Of a stretch of 64,000 nt of DNA, positions 24,468 to 36,279 are shown piece by piece (positions within the stretch are counted from its first letter, which is position 1; each line of letters begins with the position of its first letter). Source of the stretch: Xestospongia muta (lineage: Eukaryota > Porifera > Demospongiae > Haplosclerida > Petrosiidae); NCBI GenBank assembly GCA_963693285.1, contig OY848918.1, forward strand, positions 12,708,263 to 12,772,262, in the 5' to 3' direction. Below the pieces are notes generated by a model. It was given only the letters and a program-made list of their open reading frames with translations. It searched no databases and had not been told where the DNA came from. A program made the translations under genes and the position numbers.

Positions 24468-25950
24468 TTATAGCCTTGTATGTAAAATGTCATCAATATA
24501 AACACTGCCCATTGTCATGGTTTCTTTTAAATATTGTTGATTAGGTATTAATAGTTGTAGTGTTGTGTTTGAGGTGTCATAGCCAAATTGACTTGCCAAG
24601 AGGAATAGTGTTTTAGAAGCAGAGAAATTAACATTAGGGATGAGACTCACTAGAGTATGTCAAACAACTTTATTGTACTAATAACAAGCAATTTCTCATA
24701 ACTGTTATTTCAAATCCTGAAAGTCAGTATATTTAGTACCATAACTCCCTTATCAGCCAGGAGAAAGTATCTATATAGGTTGGATAACCTGGATTGTTCA
24801 TTTAAATTTATGCATTAGCCGAAAAATATAGCAGGAAAATTGTTAAGTAATTATAATATTCCTAAGTTTGACTTAACCATATCTACTTATATATGTATAT
24901 ATATATTTATATAGAAAATAAGGAAAAGTTTGATGCTCTGTTCAGATTATTTGCCTCGTGCTAAGACGCTTGGCAATAACTTTAAGAATCATAAATAATG
25001 CCATTGAGAATTGTCCCTAGTAAATAACTATAACAGACTCCTCCCCCTGAACCTTAAATCTTAACTCAACTCTAAGTTTACAGGATTACATAGCCTTTAG
25101 AAAGATACATATAATAATAAAATGTAAAGTCCAAAAGGACTGCCTGAGATCTGGTGCGGAAAGATCCGTACACTATTAGAATCAAAGGACAATAAATGAA
25201 CTGACAAAACAGTTATGCACGGGCAGCGTCAGAACCTCCTGCATACAGCTTATGACATTTTCCAACTTTTTAAGTGAGAATTTTTTGCAAAAATACTTGT
25301 TTGGAAAGTTATGACAGTTTATTAACTTTTGGCAGTTATCTTTGTCGATATATTGAGCGCGAACTAAAAATACTAGCACCATAGCTGTCATTGAAGAATC
25401 ACTAACTTTTACTAAGAAGTTGAAAAGTATTGGACCTTTTGTCAATTAGAGTACACAGTACCCAGTAGACAGCAAAGCAGTTTAAACTTTTCTCCCTTTG
25501 AGAAATGCTAAGTGATCAATAATCCTCTTGCGCATCACGTGAGATATACCTTGTCTGGTTACATCACTTGAGAGACTAAAAGAATAAAGAAATTTGTTCG
25601 GTAGTGCCTTATGGTCAATTAGTTTGAAAATTGGACAGTAAGTTGACTATTGTCAGAGTAAAGCTAAGCCATTAATAATTTACCATACCTTAAGCTTGTG
25701 GAATGTTAAATGTACAAACACTCTACACTCTGCAGTATACACTGCCCACTGCAGCGAGGTTAAGCATTTTAGTGCATTTCGTTTTATCAGTGGTTGGGTA
25801 TAAGCCATCTTTATCTATAATAATAACCTATATATTCAACCTTAAACATAAACATAAAAAAATTTTGATTTTGTTCAGTTTAAGCACTGTTATTTAAACC
25901 TTACCCATTGTGTTACTGAGGTTTTTTGCTTTTTTGTTAGCGTTATCTAC
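24468..25950. repeat. Fringe-array upstream unit, orphan copy 1
   Basis: This ~1.48-kb unit is repeated almost identically at 25951-27440. It contains the same upstream block that precedes Fringe genes (around 24950-25180) but no Fringe exons follow. It also carries a block (25200-25450) shared with 34650-34880. A short open frame on the minus strand (24468-24650) is conserved in all units but begins with GTG, so it is not a likely gene start. Confidence 0.75.
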
Positions 25951-27440
25951 CTATAGCCTCAAAAGTAAAATGTCACCAATATAAACCCTGCCTATTGTTC
26001 GTGGTTTTCTTATATCTTGTTGATTAAACTTAGCTAGTAATAGGTGTAGTGTTGTGTTAGAGATGTCATAGCCAAATTGACTTGCCAAGAGGAATAGTGT
26101 TTTAGAAGCAGAGAAATTAACATTAGGGATGAGACTCACTAGAGTATGTCAAACAACTTTATTGTACCAATAACAAGCAATTTCTCATAACTGTTATGTC
26201 AAATCCTGAAAGTCAGTATATTTAGTACCATAACTCCCTTATCAGCCAGGAGAAAGTATCTATATAGGTTGGATAACCTGGATTGTTCGTTTAAATTTAT
26301 GCATTAGCCGAAAAATATAGCAGGAAAATTGTTAAGTAATTATAATATTCCTAAGTTTGACTTAACCATATCTACTTATATATATGTATATATATATTTA
26401 TATAGAAAATAAGGAAAAGTTTGATGCTCATTTCAGATTATTTGCCTCGTGCTAAGACGCTTGGCAATAACTTTAAGAATCATAAATAATGCCATTGAGA
26501 ATTGTCCCTAGTAAATAACTATAACAGACTCCTCCCCCTGAACCTTAAATCTTAACTCAACTCTAAGTTTACAGGATTACATAGCCTTTAGAAAGATACA
26601 TATAATAATAAAATGTAAAGTCCAAAAGGACTGCCTGAGATCTGGTGCAGAAAGATCTGTACACTATTAGAATCAAAGGACAATAAATGAACTGACAAAA
26701 CAGTTATGCACGGGCAGCGTCAGAACCTCCTGCATACAGCTTATGACATTTTCCAACTTTTTAAGTGAGAATTTTTTGCAAAAATACTTGTTTGGAAAGT
26801 TATGACAGTTTATTAACTTTTGGCAGTTATCTTAGTCGATATATTGAGCGCGAACTAAAAATACTAGCACCATAGCGCTCATTGAAGAATCACTAACTTT
26901 TACTAAGAAGTTGGAAAATATTGGACCTTTTGTCAATTAGAGTACAAAGTACCCAGTAGACAGGAAAGCAGTTTAAACTTTTCTCCCTTTGAGAAATGCT
27001 AAGTCATCAATAAGCCTCTTGCGCATCACATGAGATATACTTGTCTGGTATACGTCACTTGAGAGACTAAAAGAATAAAGAAATTTGTTCGGTAGTGCCT
27101 TATGGTCAATTAGTTTGAAAATTGGACAGTAAGTTGACTATTGTCAGGGTAAAGCTGAGCCATTAATAATTTACCATACCTTAAGCTTGTGGAATGTTAA
27201 ATGTACAAGTACTCTACACTCTGCAGTATACACTGCCCACTGCAGCGAGGTTAAGCATTTTAGTGCATTTCGTTTTATCAGTGGTTGGGTATAAGCCATC
27301 TTTATCTATAATAATAACCTATATATTCAACCTTAAACATAAACATAAAAAATTTTGATTTTGTTCAGTTTAAGCACTCTTATTTAAAGCTTGCCCATTG
27401 CGTTACTGAGGTTTTTTGCTTTTTTGTTAGCGTTATCTAC
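25951..27440. repeat. Fringe-array upstream unit, orphan copy 2
   Basis: Second copy of the ~1.49-kb unit, in tandem and the same orientation as the first. Differences from copy 1 are mostly single bases. No coding exon is attached. It includes the landmark strings of the Fringe upstream block at 26440-26660. Confidence 0.75.
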
Positions 27441-28919
27441 CTATAGCCTCAAAAGTAAAACGTCACCAATATAAACCCTGCCTATTGTTCGTAGTTTTTT
27501 TATATCTTGTTGATTAAACTTAGCTAGTAATAGGTGTAGTGTTGTGTTAGAGATGTCATAGCCAAATTGACTTCTCAAGAGGAATAGTGTTTTAAAAGCA
27601 GAGAAGTTAATGCTTGTGATAAGACTCACTCCAGTATGTCAACAACATTATTGTATCAGTAACCAGCAATTTGTCATAACTGTTATTTTAAATACTATTC
27701 AGTGTATTTTTGTAGTACTATAAACCTTATCAGCCAGATGGTAGTATTTATATTAGTGTTGTAATTGTTTAACAATAACTAAAACTAAAACCATTTTTGT
27801 AAAAGGGAAATCATTATTGTTAACAATAACAAAACTATAACTAAAATTAGTTAGAAATCATTAACAAACAATAACTAAAACAAAAATTGCAGCTCTATAC
27901 TAGTAAAATAAGAAAAAATTGTTAACACGTTGATGTGTAAACAAGGTGCATAGACCTATTGAATGGTCAAAGAACTTTTACAATACCACGAGTCATCACC
28001 TGACTTGGCTGTTTATATGAGGATTCATTTGTTTTGTTCAAAAGGAGAAGAACATTATAAAGGAAAAAGAGTCAGCTTTGGCAAAGTCAAAAAGGTCCCA
28101 ATGTAATTTTACTTAAACATTTGACATTGTACATTTAGCACTTAAATGTTACCCTTTAAAATAGACTTTCATCAATAACAATAACAAAAATTTGATTCAC
28201 TAACAATAACTAAAGCAAATACTCACATCAATTTTGTGAACAATCAATAACAAAAACTAAAATTCAAACAAATTTTGTACAATAACAATAACAGTAACTA
28301 AATACAAATTCAATACTTTTACAACACTAATTTATATAGACTGGATAGCCAAGATTGTTTATTATAATTTATATATCAGTCAAGTATAGCAGAAAAATTG
28401 TAAAGTATAATCGTATTCCTAAGTGTGACTGAACCACATATACATAGCTAAAGAAAAGTTTGATGCTCTGTTCAGATTGTTTGCCTCGTGTTGAGATGCT
28501 TGGCAATAACTATAAGAATTATAAATAATGCATTGGGGATTGTCCCTAGTAAATAACTATAAACAGATCCTCTGCCTGAACCTCAAATATTAACTCTAAA
28601 CTGACAGGATTACTTAGCCTTTACAAAGATACATATATAAAAACGTAAAGTCCAAAAAAATTGCCTGAGATGTGGTGCAAAAACATCTGTACACAATTAC
28701 CATCAAGGACCAATAAATGAACTTGACAAAAGAGTTATTTATAAGTAAAAATGAATAATATATCACAACATTTTGAACTATTGATGACAGTATTCCAAGA
28801 GTAGAGCTGATTGAGTAGTAAAATCTAATTTTGTTATAATTATATGATAAAGATTAATGTCAAAACAATTATCTTTTGGGAATTATTTTAACTTTAATTA
28901 TTTTCTTTAACACAGAGAT
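27441..28919. repeat. Upstream unit of Fringe gene B (copy 3, with insertion)
   Basis: Third tandem unit, more diverged, leading directly into Fringe gene B. It is interrupted by a 576-bp insertion at 27754-28329. The block at 28480-28720 matches the conserved upstream block of genes A and C-E. The sequence just before the ATG (CTTTAACACAGAGATATG) contains a consensus splice acceptor, suggesting a 5' UTR exon further upstream. Confidence 0.7.
27754..28329. mobile_element. Non-autonomous hAT-like element with 8-bp target duplication
   Basis: Termini TAGTGTTGTAA (27754) and its reverse complement TTACAACACTA (ending 28329) enclose 576 bp rich in AACAATAACTAAA-type repeats. Direct repeats ATTTATAT flank both sides (27746-27753 and 28330-28337). 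The paralogous upstream units near 35692 and 41756 retain the uninterrupted site, confirming an insertion. An 8-bp duplication plus short inverted ends fits hAT. No coding capacity. Confidence 0.82.
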
Positions 28920-31046
28920 ATGAACATCAACAGAACAGTTAAGACTGCTTTCATTATAGTAGTAACATCAACAGTATTGCTAATTGTCATTTCATACTCA
29001 TCACGGGGGCATTGGGGCATGGTATTATTATCAATGTCATCATTGAATAACTTTGAGACTGTAAATGGAACAAAACCTACAAAACATAAAGATTATTTTT
29101 GTTGTGGACCAAAAGAGTTAATTGAAAATGGTAATCTTCCAGTTCGGACATTAAGTGACACCGAGAAAGCAGGCAACAATATTATGATCACTATCAGAAC
29201 TACTAAGAAATTTCATCAAAAGAGATTACCAATTTTATATGATACTTGGTTAACTGTAGTAAATGGTAGTAATGTCTTTTTAGTGACTGATGGAGAAGAT
29301 GATGAATATCTGGAAAAAAGTAAAAAGTTAGGTAAATACACTTTTAGAAACAATTTTTTTGTAATTAGCGTTTGTCATTGTTAAATCTCTCTGTTTTGAC
29401 TTTTGAAGCCTTTATTTTAATTCAACCAACTCTTCTTTATTATTATTTATCAAGGCATCAATTATGTTGTAATTTCTTGTGGACTTAATTATAGCAGGTA
29501 TTTAATTATATTTGAAAATAAATATTATTATTGTTTTCATTTTAATTTTATACTTAAGATGGAGTTTATGTTGCAAATCAGGAGAAGAAATGGCACTAAT
29601 GCACAGACCTGAAAATAAACATTATGAGTATGTGGTTTTAAATTTATATATAAACAATATATCAAAGGATTATTGGTTTGTTTGTTAGTTTAATATTATA
29701 TATATTTTTTAGAAACTTGCAACTCATAAAACTAATGATTTAATGTATGTCTTCAAGATGGCAGATATATCCATGCATGTGCAAATTAACTTTTTATAAA
29801 CTTAAAACAGGATATATTATTTTCGGAAGCTCACATTACAATGAAATTAAGTGATTATTACAAAATGTTTTTTTTTCTTTTTTAAGTTGGTTTTGTCATG
29901 TGGATGATGATATTTATGTCATTGTGGACAACTTGGCCAAACTGTTATCAAAGATGGATCCTAAAACTGAAGCTAGATACATTGGGAAACCTTTAACTTA
30001 TGTAGTAAGTAGTTGTGTTTTAAATACAGTTAATACATTACTTTTACAAAGCAATTCTTATAAGTCATTAATTGAATTTGATAGTATCATATGTGGATTT
30101 AATTGTCTTCCTGTTGGATAATTGGTAATTTTTACCAAAAGAATGTCCATGAATTTCACAATCTAAGAGTGATTTGTGAAAATTGTTGTTTGTAATAAGG
30201 GGAGGGTACTATGAATATTATAAATTTATAAAACTTAGAGAAGGTGTAATTTAACAGAATTTGAATTTGTGCTTTTTTAGTTCAAAAATCGGAAGCTCCA
30301 TTTTGCTGCTGGTGGTATGTACTGTTTATCTAGAGCTATGTTAAAAAAGGTCAAACCTTGGTTAGGGTAAGTAAAAAGTTTGACTTTGCTAGTACTTATG
30401 TGAGTATACAAATCATTTCCATAGTTTACTCTGTCCTAAGATAATGTCAATATTGTATAGATTATACACTAAAGTGAAAGATTTTACTGAATTTATTAAT
30501 GTCTTACTTATACTCTGACATTTTTTGTCTTGATGATAAATTTTCAGGTATTGCTAACATGCTGTAACAAGCAACACCTAAATAATAAGAATTTTTCCTG
30601 TGAGGGCATTTCAATTAACACTTTAAAGCCTGAGATACTGATTACATAATAAATATGATTTCTTGTCCAGGATATTTTTCAAATGATACATTTCTCAGAG
30701 TATTTTATTGTCTGGACTAATGTTCTGACTTTATTATAGGAATGGTACTACAATGGCTAAAACATGTGATAAAACACTACGGCCAGAGGATGTTACTGTT
30801 GGAATGACTGTAGGTGAGAGACTAAATAGTTTAAGTATAGTTATGTACCGGGTCATTTATCTATGTATACATGTAGTACAATACAATTCCAAAACTATAA
30901 GGAACTAAGAGTATTTTATAGAGGATCATTTATGTTTTGTTCTTGTTTTAAATTGAACATTTCAATACTAGTTGGAACAAGTCAGAATATAGCCTCTCAG
31001 GTAGATGTATGATAATGAAGTGAAGCACTAATCAGTATCAAAGGAG

Positions 31047-31096
<50 letters not shown>

Positions 31097-32069
31097 TGTG
31101 TGTGTGTGTGTGTATAAACTATATCTATTGTTGTGGTATTGTTAAATAAATTAAAGCTATAGTTGGTGGTAAATGGACTTTTCCCAATCAAACCACATCA
31201 CGTCTTACTCAATGTGTTTCTTTCACATTGGCTGGGAAGTCATCCAAATAAATAAATAATATATATATATATATATTATATATATATTATATATATTATT
31301 TATGTCCTTTCTAATTCTTTTGTCCATTCATTAATCATGTTATAATGTAGAAATGGAAATAATGTCATTGACAACCTTTGTATTATATTCCTATGGACAT
31401 TTTTAACTGTCATTTCTAAGTAGTGATAGATTCTATCATTAGATTGAATTATTTTTATGTGAGGTTTCTTAACATTACAATGATTTTTATAGTGATTTTC
31501 TAGCAAATTGGCAGTGACTTTGAGCCATATGATTTGAAATGTTTCCCTGTGACTTGAATATTTTCAAAAGTATGGTTAGGTTTAAGTAATATATGGAACA
31601 ATGGAGCTACATGAAAAAAGTAGTCCATTTCATCATCTTTCTTACTTTCCCTCATTTCTCCCTCTCCTCCCCCCTCTCTATCTCTCTCTCTCTCTGTAGA
31701 ATTACTGGCCAATGAACGGTTAACACGCACATTTTTAATCTATCCACATTCAAATACTTTATCTCAATTCAAAATAGACCATGAAACTTTAAGGCAACAG
31801 GTGAGAAATACAACATTAACTAAGAATGTACTTCTAATGTTGTCTTTTCCTTTTCAGATTGGTTTTGCTTATGGCTGTGGTCAGTTATGTCATTTAAAAA
31901 AATATAAAAACAATACAATTAGAGTACCTAATGCAAAATTTCCATACAAAGATGATCCGTCAAGGTATAGTACATTTAAATTTTCCAATATGAATATAAA
32001 TTTTATTATTTTTATAGGTTTAAATCCCTTCATTGTTATTTATACCCAAAAGCTTCCATATGTAATTAA
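28920..32069 (+). CDS. Fringe-like GT31 glycosyltransferase, array copy B
   Basis: Nine exons in phase: 28920-29331, 29455-29497, 29559-29627, 29887-30004, 30281-30366, 30740-30813, 31700-31800, 31858-31964, 32018-32069. They give about 353 residues. Domains are as in copy A: N-terminal membrane anchor (FIIVVTSTVLLIVISY), short stem, [38 protein letters not shown] and a C-terminal YPKASICN. Exon 4 is 15 bases shorter than in every other copy, removing five residues after GKPLT and leaving GKPLTYV. The frame is kept, so it may still be expressed, possibly with altered activity. Intron 6 contains TA/TG microsatellites (31048-31115 and 31259-31300). Confidence 0.87.
31048..31300. repeat. TA/TG microsatellites in intron 6 of Fringe gene B
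   Basis: A (TA)n run followed by (TG)n at 31048-31115 and a second interrupted TA-rich tract at 31259-31300, separated by about 145 bases of unique sequence. Corresponding tracts in genes C, D and E differ in motif and length. Confidence 0.85.
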
Positions 32070-32395
32070 TGAAAAAGATATCTTTTTGTTGAAAAATTTT
32101 TGTATGCATACACGTTATTAATTTGAACAATGTACTGTTACACTCATTGGACTGTTATATGTAATATAATAGTTTTATCAGACCTTATTGTTCGTAGCAT
32201 TGTTGTGCTGAGCCAAACTACCTAACTCAACTCACCATGTGGGGGGTATCCTACTTAGTATCCAGGATTCTTAGCTAGAGCTAAACTACTGCTCTGACTG
32301 ATATATACATACTGGTATAGGTACTGGTATAGAAAGAGGCCTTTGTTTTAAAACCATTGAATGTTTTGCCAATACTCTGTTTTATTATATTATAG

Positions 32396-32589
32396 TCAGT
32401 GGATGAACCTAATAATGATGAGTACAATGATGATCCTCCTGATATTAAGACTGTATCTTGTATGTACTTATATTTTATGTATATATAATGCACAATAAAT
32501 GTGAAGTTGACAGAAATAATGTACAGGATGATATCCTTGCAAATGAAGATGATAATTTCATGGAAGATGTAAATGAAGACCCTGAAGTA
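32396..32589 (+). other. Possible acidic exons of unknown gene
   Basis: After an acceptor at 32395 a short frame reads SVDEPNNDEYNDDPPDIK. A second frame after the acceptor at 32508 reads DDILANEDDNFMEDVNEDPE and ends at a GTAACT donor. A similar NDDPPD peptide occurs behind an acceptor at about 63390. These look like low-complexity acidic exons, but no complete gene could be built around them. They may be remnants. Confidence 0.3.
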
Positions 32590-32663
32590 ACTGGCTTGTA
32601 TTTTATTTTATGCTCTATAAAAGTCAGTAGTTTAATTCTTAATCAAATGGTCTGCAGTGTAAG

Positions 32664-33139
32664 TTCGTCCTTACACCAACAACATTCATAACTTGACAAA
32701 CTTTCTTTTGTTTCTTTTACTGGCTTTAATCAGTGCTCTTACCATTTTGCCTCCATTCAAAAGGACTCTAGCAACTATTATTGTCGTCATGTATATACCC
32801 TTACCATTTGTTCTAGGATATTTTTTTCATTGGCTATGGAAGAAGATAGGATCAGCTATTAAACATAAAAAAAATGGAACAAAAACACAATTTAATGATA
32901 ATGCTCAAGAAGAACATAACCAATTACTATTTCAGAGTACTGGATCACAATCACTCAACTTTGCTGATTGTGTTCTTAATCCAGATAAGTATGATGAAGT
33001 ACATAGAAGAGTTGTACAATCAGGATCACGTTCAGTCATGACTTCAGTTACAGCATCAGCTGGTTCTAACTCAGTTCCTCTCCATATTACATCTTCAACA
33101 ACATATGGAAGTATTAACAATACAACAACTGAAGATTAA
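32664..33139 (+). pseudogene. Truncated 3' copy of the beta-helix/multi-TM gene
   Basis: From about 32664 the sequence matches the last ~155 codons of the large gene at 16025-20206: the last two TM segments (LTNFLLFLLLALISALTIL; TIIVVMYIPLPFVLGYFF) and the cytoplasmic tail to TTTED and stop. The similarity continues through the 3' flank to about 33431. The frame is still open, with a 3-residue loss and a few substitutions, which implies recent duplication. No start, signal peptide or ectodomain is present, so it is treated as a fragment. It lies between Fringe genes B and C, 12.5 kb from its source. Confidence 0.85.
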
Positions 33140-33431
33140 CAGTTTATAGAGTGTATGTTTGTTAATATTTTTTATTAACGCATGTGACCTTTCTATATTC
33201 TCTTTAGTATGTTAGTGTGTTATTGGTTGTTGATTCTAAAATAAAATAGTTTATTTTAATTTAACTGAATGTGAAATAACAGCCAAAATATTAGGGACAA
33301 TCCTTCAATATTATAGATGTATCTTTTACAGGCTATCTATTGGTCAACATTATAGTTCTTGGTATAAAAAGTATATCATTAATAAGCCACAACACTGGTT
33401 AGTTATACAATTAAAATATCATGACTGCCAA

Positions 33432-34375
33432 CGTGTTCATTATAATCTTAATTTCATTGATTGCTTTCATAATAGACTACTCAGTACAGCATCTAAAGAC
33501 TTCTATGTGTCTTTGTGATTTATAAACTAAATCCAAACAATCACTAGACTTGTGGTTTATTATGTAATATACCTGATCTAATGTACAACTTACCAACAGT
33601 TCCAATGCCAGAAAAGCAGCTGAAGTTAATGTACTGGCTAGGTATAATTCCAGCACATGTGAAAGCATGAACAGATCTAGTACACAAAAACATTGATTAC
33701 TATAACGTTTTAATAAGCACTAACTTTTGGTTGACCAAATAACACCCTTCAAATATTCTTGAACTGGCCTACCATTGCTTAGATCGACAAGTCTGACACT
33801 GAAACTCAACTCGCAGTACATGTCCAATCTACAAGTCACAAAATCACAAATATCTTATAATACACATGAAGCCATTGTACCTGAACTATAGATAATGTCG
33901 CTCATGTTATAGTACGACAGTCACAAATCTCTTATAATACACATGAAGCCATTGTACCTGAACTATGGATAATGTCACCCTGTTATAGCACAACAGTCAC
34001 AAATCTCTTTTGCTCACAAACAAACAATGACTGATTGTCTCCATCACCACATCACCTAAACCCTAAACCAAATCATCAGTCAAGTTACACCAAGAAGCAC
34101 CCATCACTTGGGATAGTACTGCTCTCACCCCATATGGGGAGGTTTCTAACTCTAAATTAATTATATAAGCTTTATTTTGTTGCTGTCATGATGAACCAAT
34201 ACAGCATCACTTTGCAGTAGTTGTTTAGCTGGAAGAAAGGCATCTTGTTGGACTTTCCCCCAGTGCCAATTGTTGCTTTTATGTAGTGTTAGTTGACAAG
34301 TTAGGCAGAAACTTAGCATAATAGTTCAGAATACCCTCTCTATTCAGTTAGACACGTAGGTGTGTAAGCTTTTAT
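33432..34375. repeat. Anonymous DNA with a ~80-bp tandem duplication
   Basis: Around 33838-34010 a unit containing CACAAATCTCTTATAATACA is present about 2.2 times in tandem, with nearly identical CATGAAGCCATTGTACCTGA segments at about 33866 and 33943. The rest of the interval shows no coding exon. Confidence 0.6.
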
Positions 34376-36279
34376 TGCTTTAATTAACCACGCTGTGCGT
34401 GGGCGCATAGCGAGGGTTACTGTAGCCTGACAGTGCGTGCGTGTGTGTGTGTCTGTTAATTGGGCAAATGGCTTTGAAATGCTTTAACTCGGCAAACACA
34501 GCACTGGTAGCCACCAAACTATAGTGGATTGTAGCAAAACTTCTGTACTTCTTAAGAATACTGACAAAAGGAGCGTCAAATGAACAAAAACCTTTAAAAG
34601 TCTGAAAAACCTTTGAAAAAAGCACAGCTTTCAGTGAAGACTCAAAAATTCAATAAAAACCTCCTGCATACAGTTTATGACATTTTCCAACTTTTTAAAG
34701 TGAGAATTTTTGTAAAATACTTGTTTGGAAAGTTATGACCGTTTTACTAACTTTTGGCAGTTATCTTTGTCGATCATTGAGCGCGAACTAAAAATACTAG
34801 CACCATAGCTGTCATTGGAGAATCACTAACTTTTACTAAGAAGTTGGAAAGTATTGGACCTTTTGTCAATTAGAGTGCAAAGTACCCAGTAGACAGCAAA
34901 GCAGTTTAAGCTTTTCTCCCTTTGAGAAATGCTAAGTCATCAATAATCCTCTTGCGCATCACTTGAGATATACCTTGTCTGGTATACGTCGCTTGAGAGA
35001 CTAAAAAGAATAAAGAAATTTGTTCGGTAGTGCCTTATGGTCAATTAGTTTGCAAATTGGACGGTAAGTTGACTATTGTAAGAGTAAAGCTGAGCCATTA
35101 ATAATTTACCATACCTTAAGCTTGTGGAATGTTAAATGTACAAACACTCTACACTCTGCTGTATAGATATACACTGCCCACTGCAGTGAGGTTAAGCACT
35201 TTAGTGCATTTCGTTTTATCAATGGTTGGGTATAAGCCATCTTTATCCATAATAATAACCTATATATTCAACCTTAAACATAAACATAAAAAAAATTTGA
35301 TTTTGTTCAGTTTAAGGTTGTTATTTGAACCTTACCCATTACGTTACTGAGGTTTTTTGCTTTTTTGTTAGCGTTATCTACCTATAGCCTCAAAAGTAAA
35401 ATGTCACCAATATAAAGTCTGCCTATTGTTCGTGGTTTTCTTATATCTTGTTGATTAAACTTAGCTAGTAATAGGTGTAGTGTTGTGTTAGAGATGTCAT
35501 AGCCAAATTGACTTCTCAAGAGGAATAGTGTTTTACAAGCAGAGAAGTTAATGCTTGTGATAAGACTCACTCCAGTATGTCAAACAACATTATTGTACCA
35601 GTAACCAGCAATTTGTCATAACTGTTATTTTAAATACTAGTCAGTGTATTTTTGAAGTACCATAACTCTCTTATCAGCCAGATGATAGTATTTATATAGG
35701 CTGGATATCCAAGATTGTTTACTATAATTTATATATTAGTCAAGTATAGCAGAAAAATTGTAAAGTATAATCGTATTCCTAAGTGTGACTAAACCACATA
35801 TACATAACTAAGGAAAAGTTTAATGTTCTGTTCAGATTATTTCCCTCATGCTAAGATGCTATGCAATAACTATAAAAACCATAAATAATGCCATTGAGAA
35901 TTGTCCCTAGTAAATAATAATAAACAGCTTCCTCCCTCTGAACCTTAAATCTTAACTCTAAACTGACAGGATTACTTAGCCTTTAGAAAGATTCATATAA
36001 TAATAAAATGTAAAGTTCAAAAAGATTGCCTGAGATCTGGCGCAGAAACATCTAATTACCATCAAGGACCAATAAATGAACTTGACAAAAGAGTTATTTA
36101 TAAGTAAAAATGAATAATATAGCAAAATATTTAGAGCTATTGATGACAGTATTCCAAGAGTAGAGTAGATTAAGATACTAAAATCTAATTTTGTTATAAT
36201 TATGTGATAAAGATTAATGTCAAAACAATTATCTTTTGGGAATTATTTTAACTTTAATTATTTTCTTTAACACAGAGAT
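34376..36279. repeat. Dispersed repeat plus upstream unit of Fringe gene C
   Basis: 34376-34640 is a GC-richer element of unknown class (GCGTGGGCGCATAGCGAGGG) ending in a short (GT)n. From about 34650 it merges into the same unit found at 25230-27440. The conserved open-frame block is at 35382-35570, and the upstream block at 35830-36080 leads to gene C at 36280. No exon is found before gene C. Confidence 0.65.

Noticed and set aside
24468..24650. Small protein gene repeated in every upstream unit
   Set aside because: No ATG, no splice support and no recognisable domain; kept as a finding rather than a gene.
31801..32121. Open frames of about 90-106 codons over exons 8 and 9 of each Fringe gene (also 39480, 45856, 58235)
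   Set aside because: They read through introns 7 and 8 because these short introns happen to be open; the spliced frame is the conserved one.
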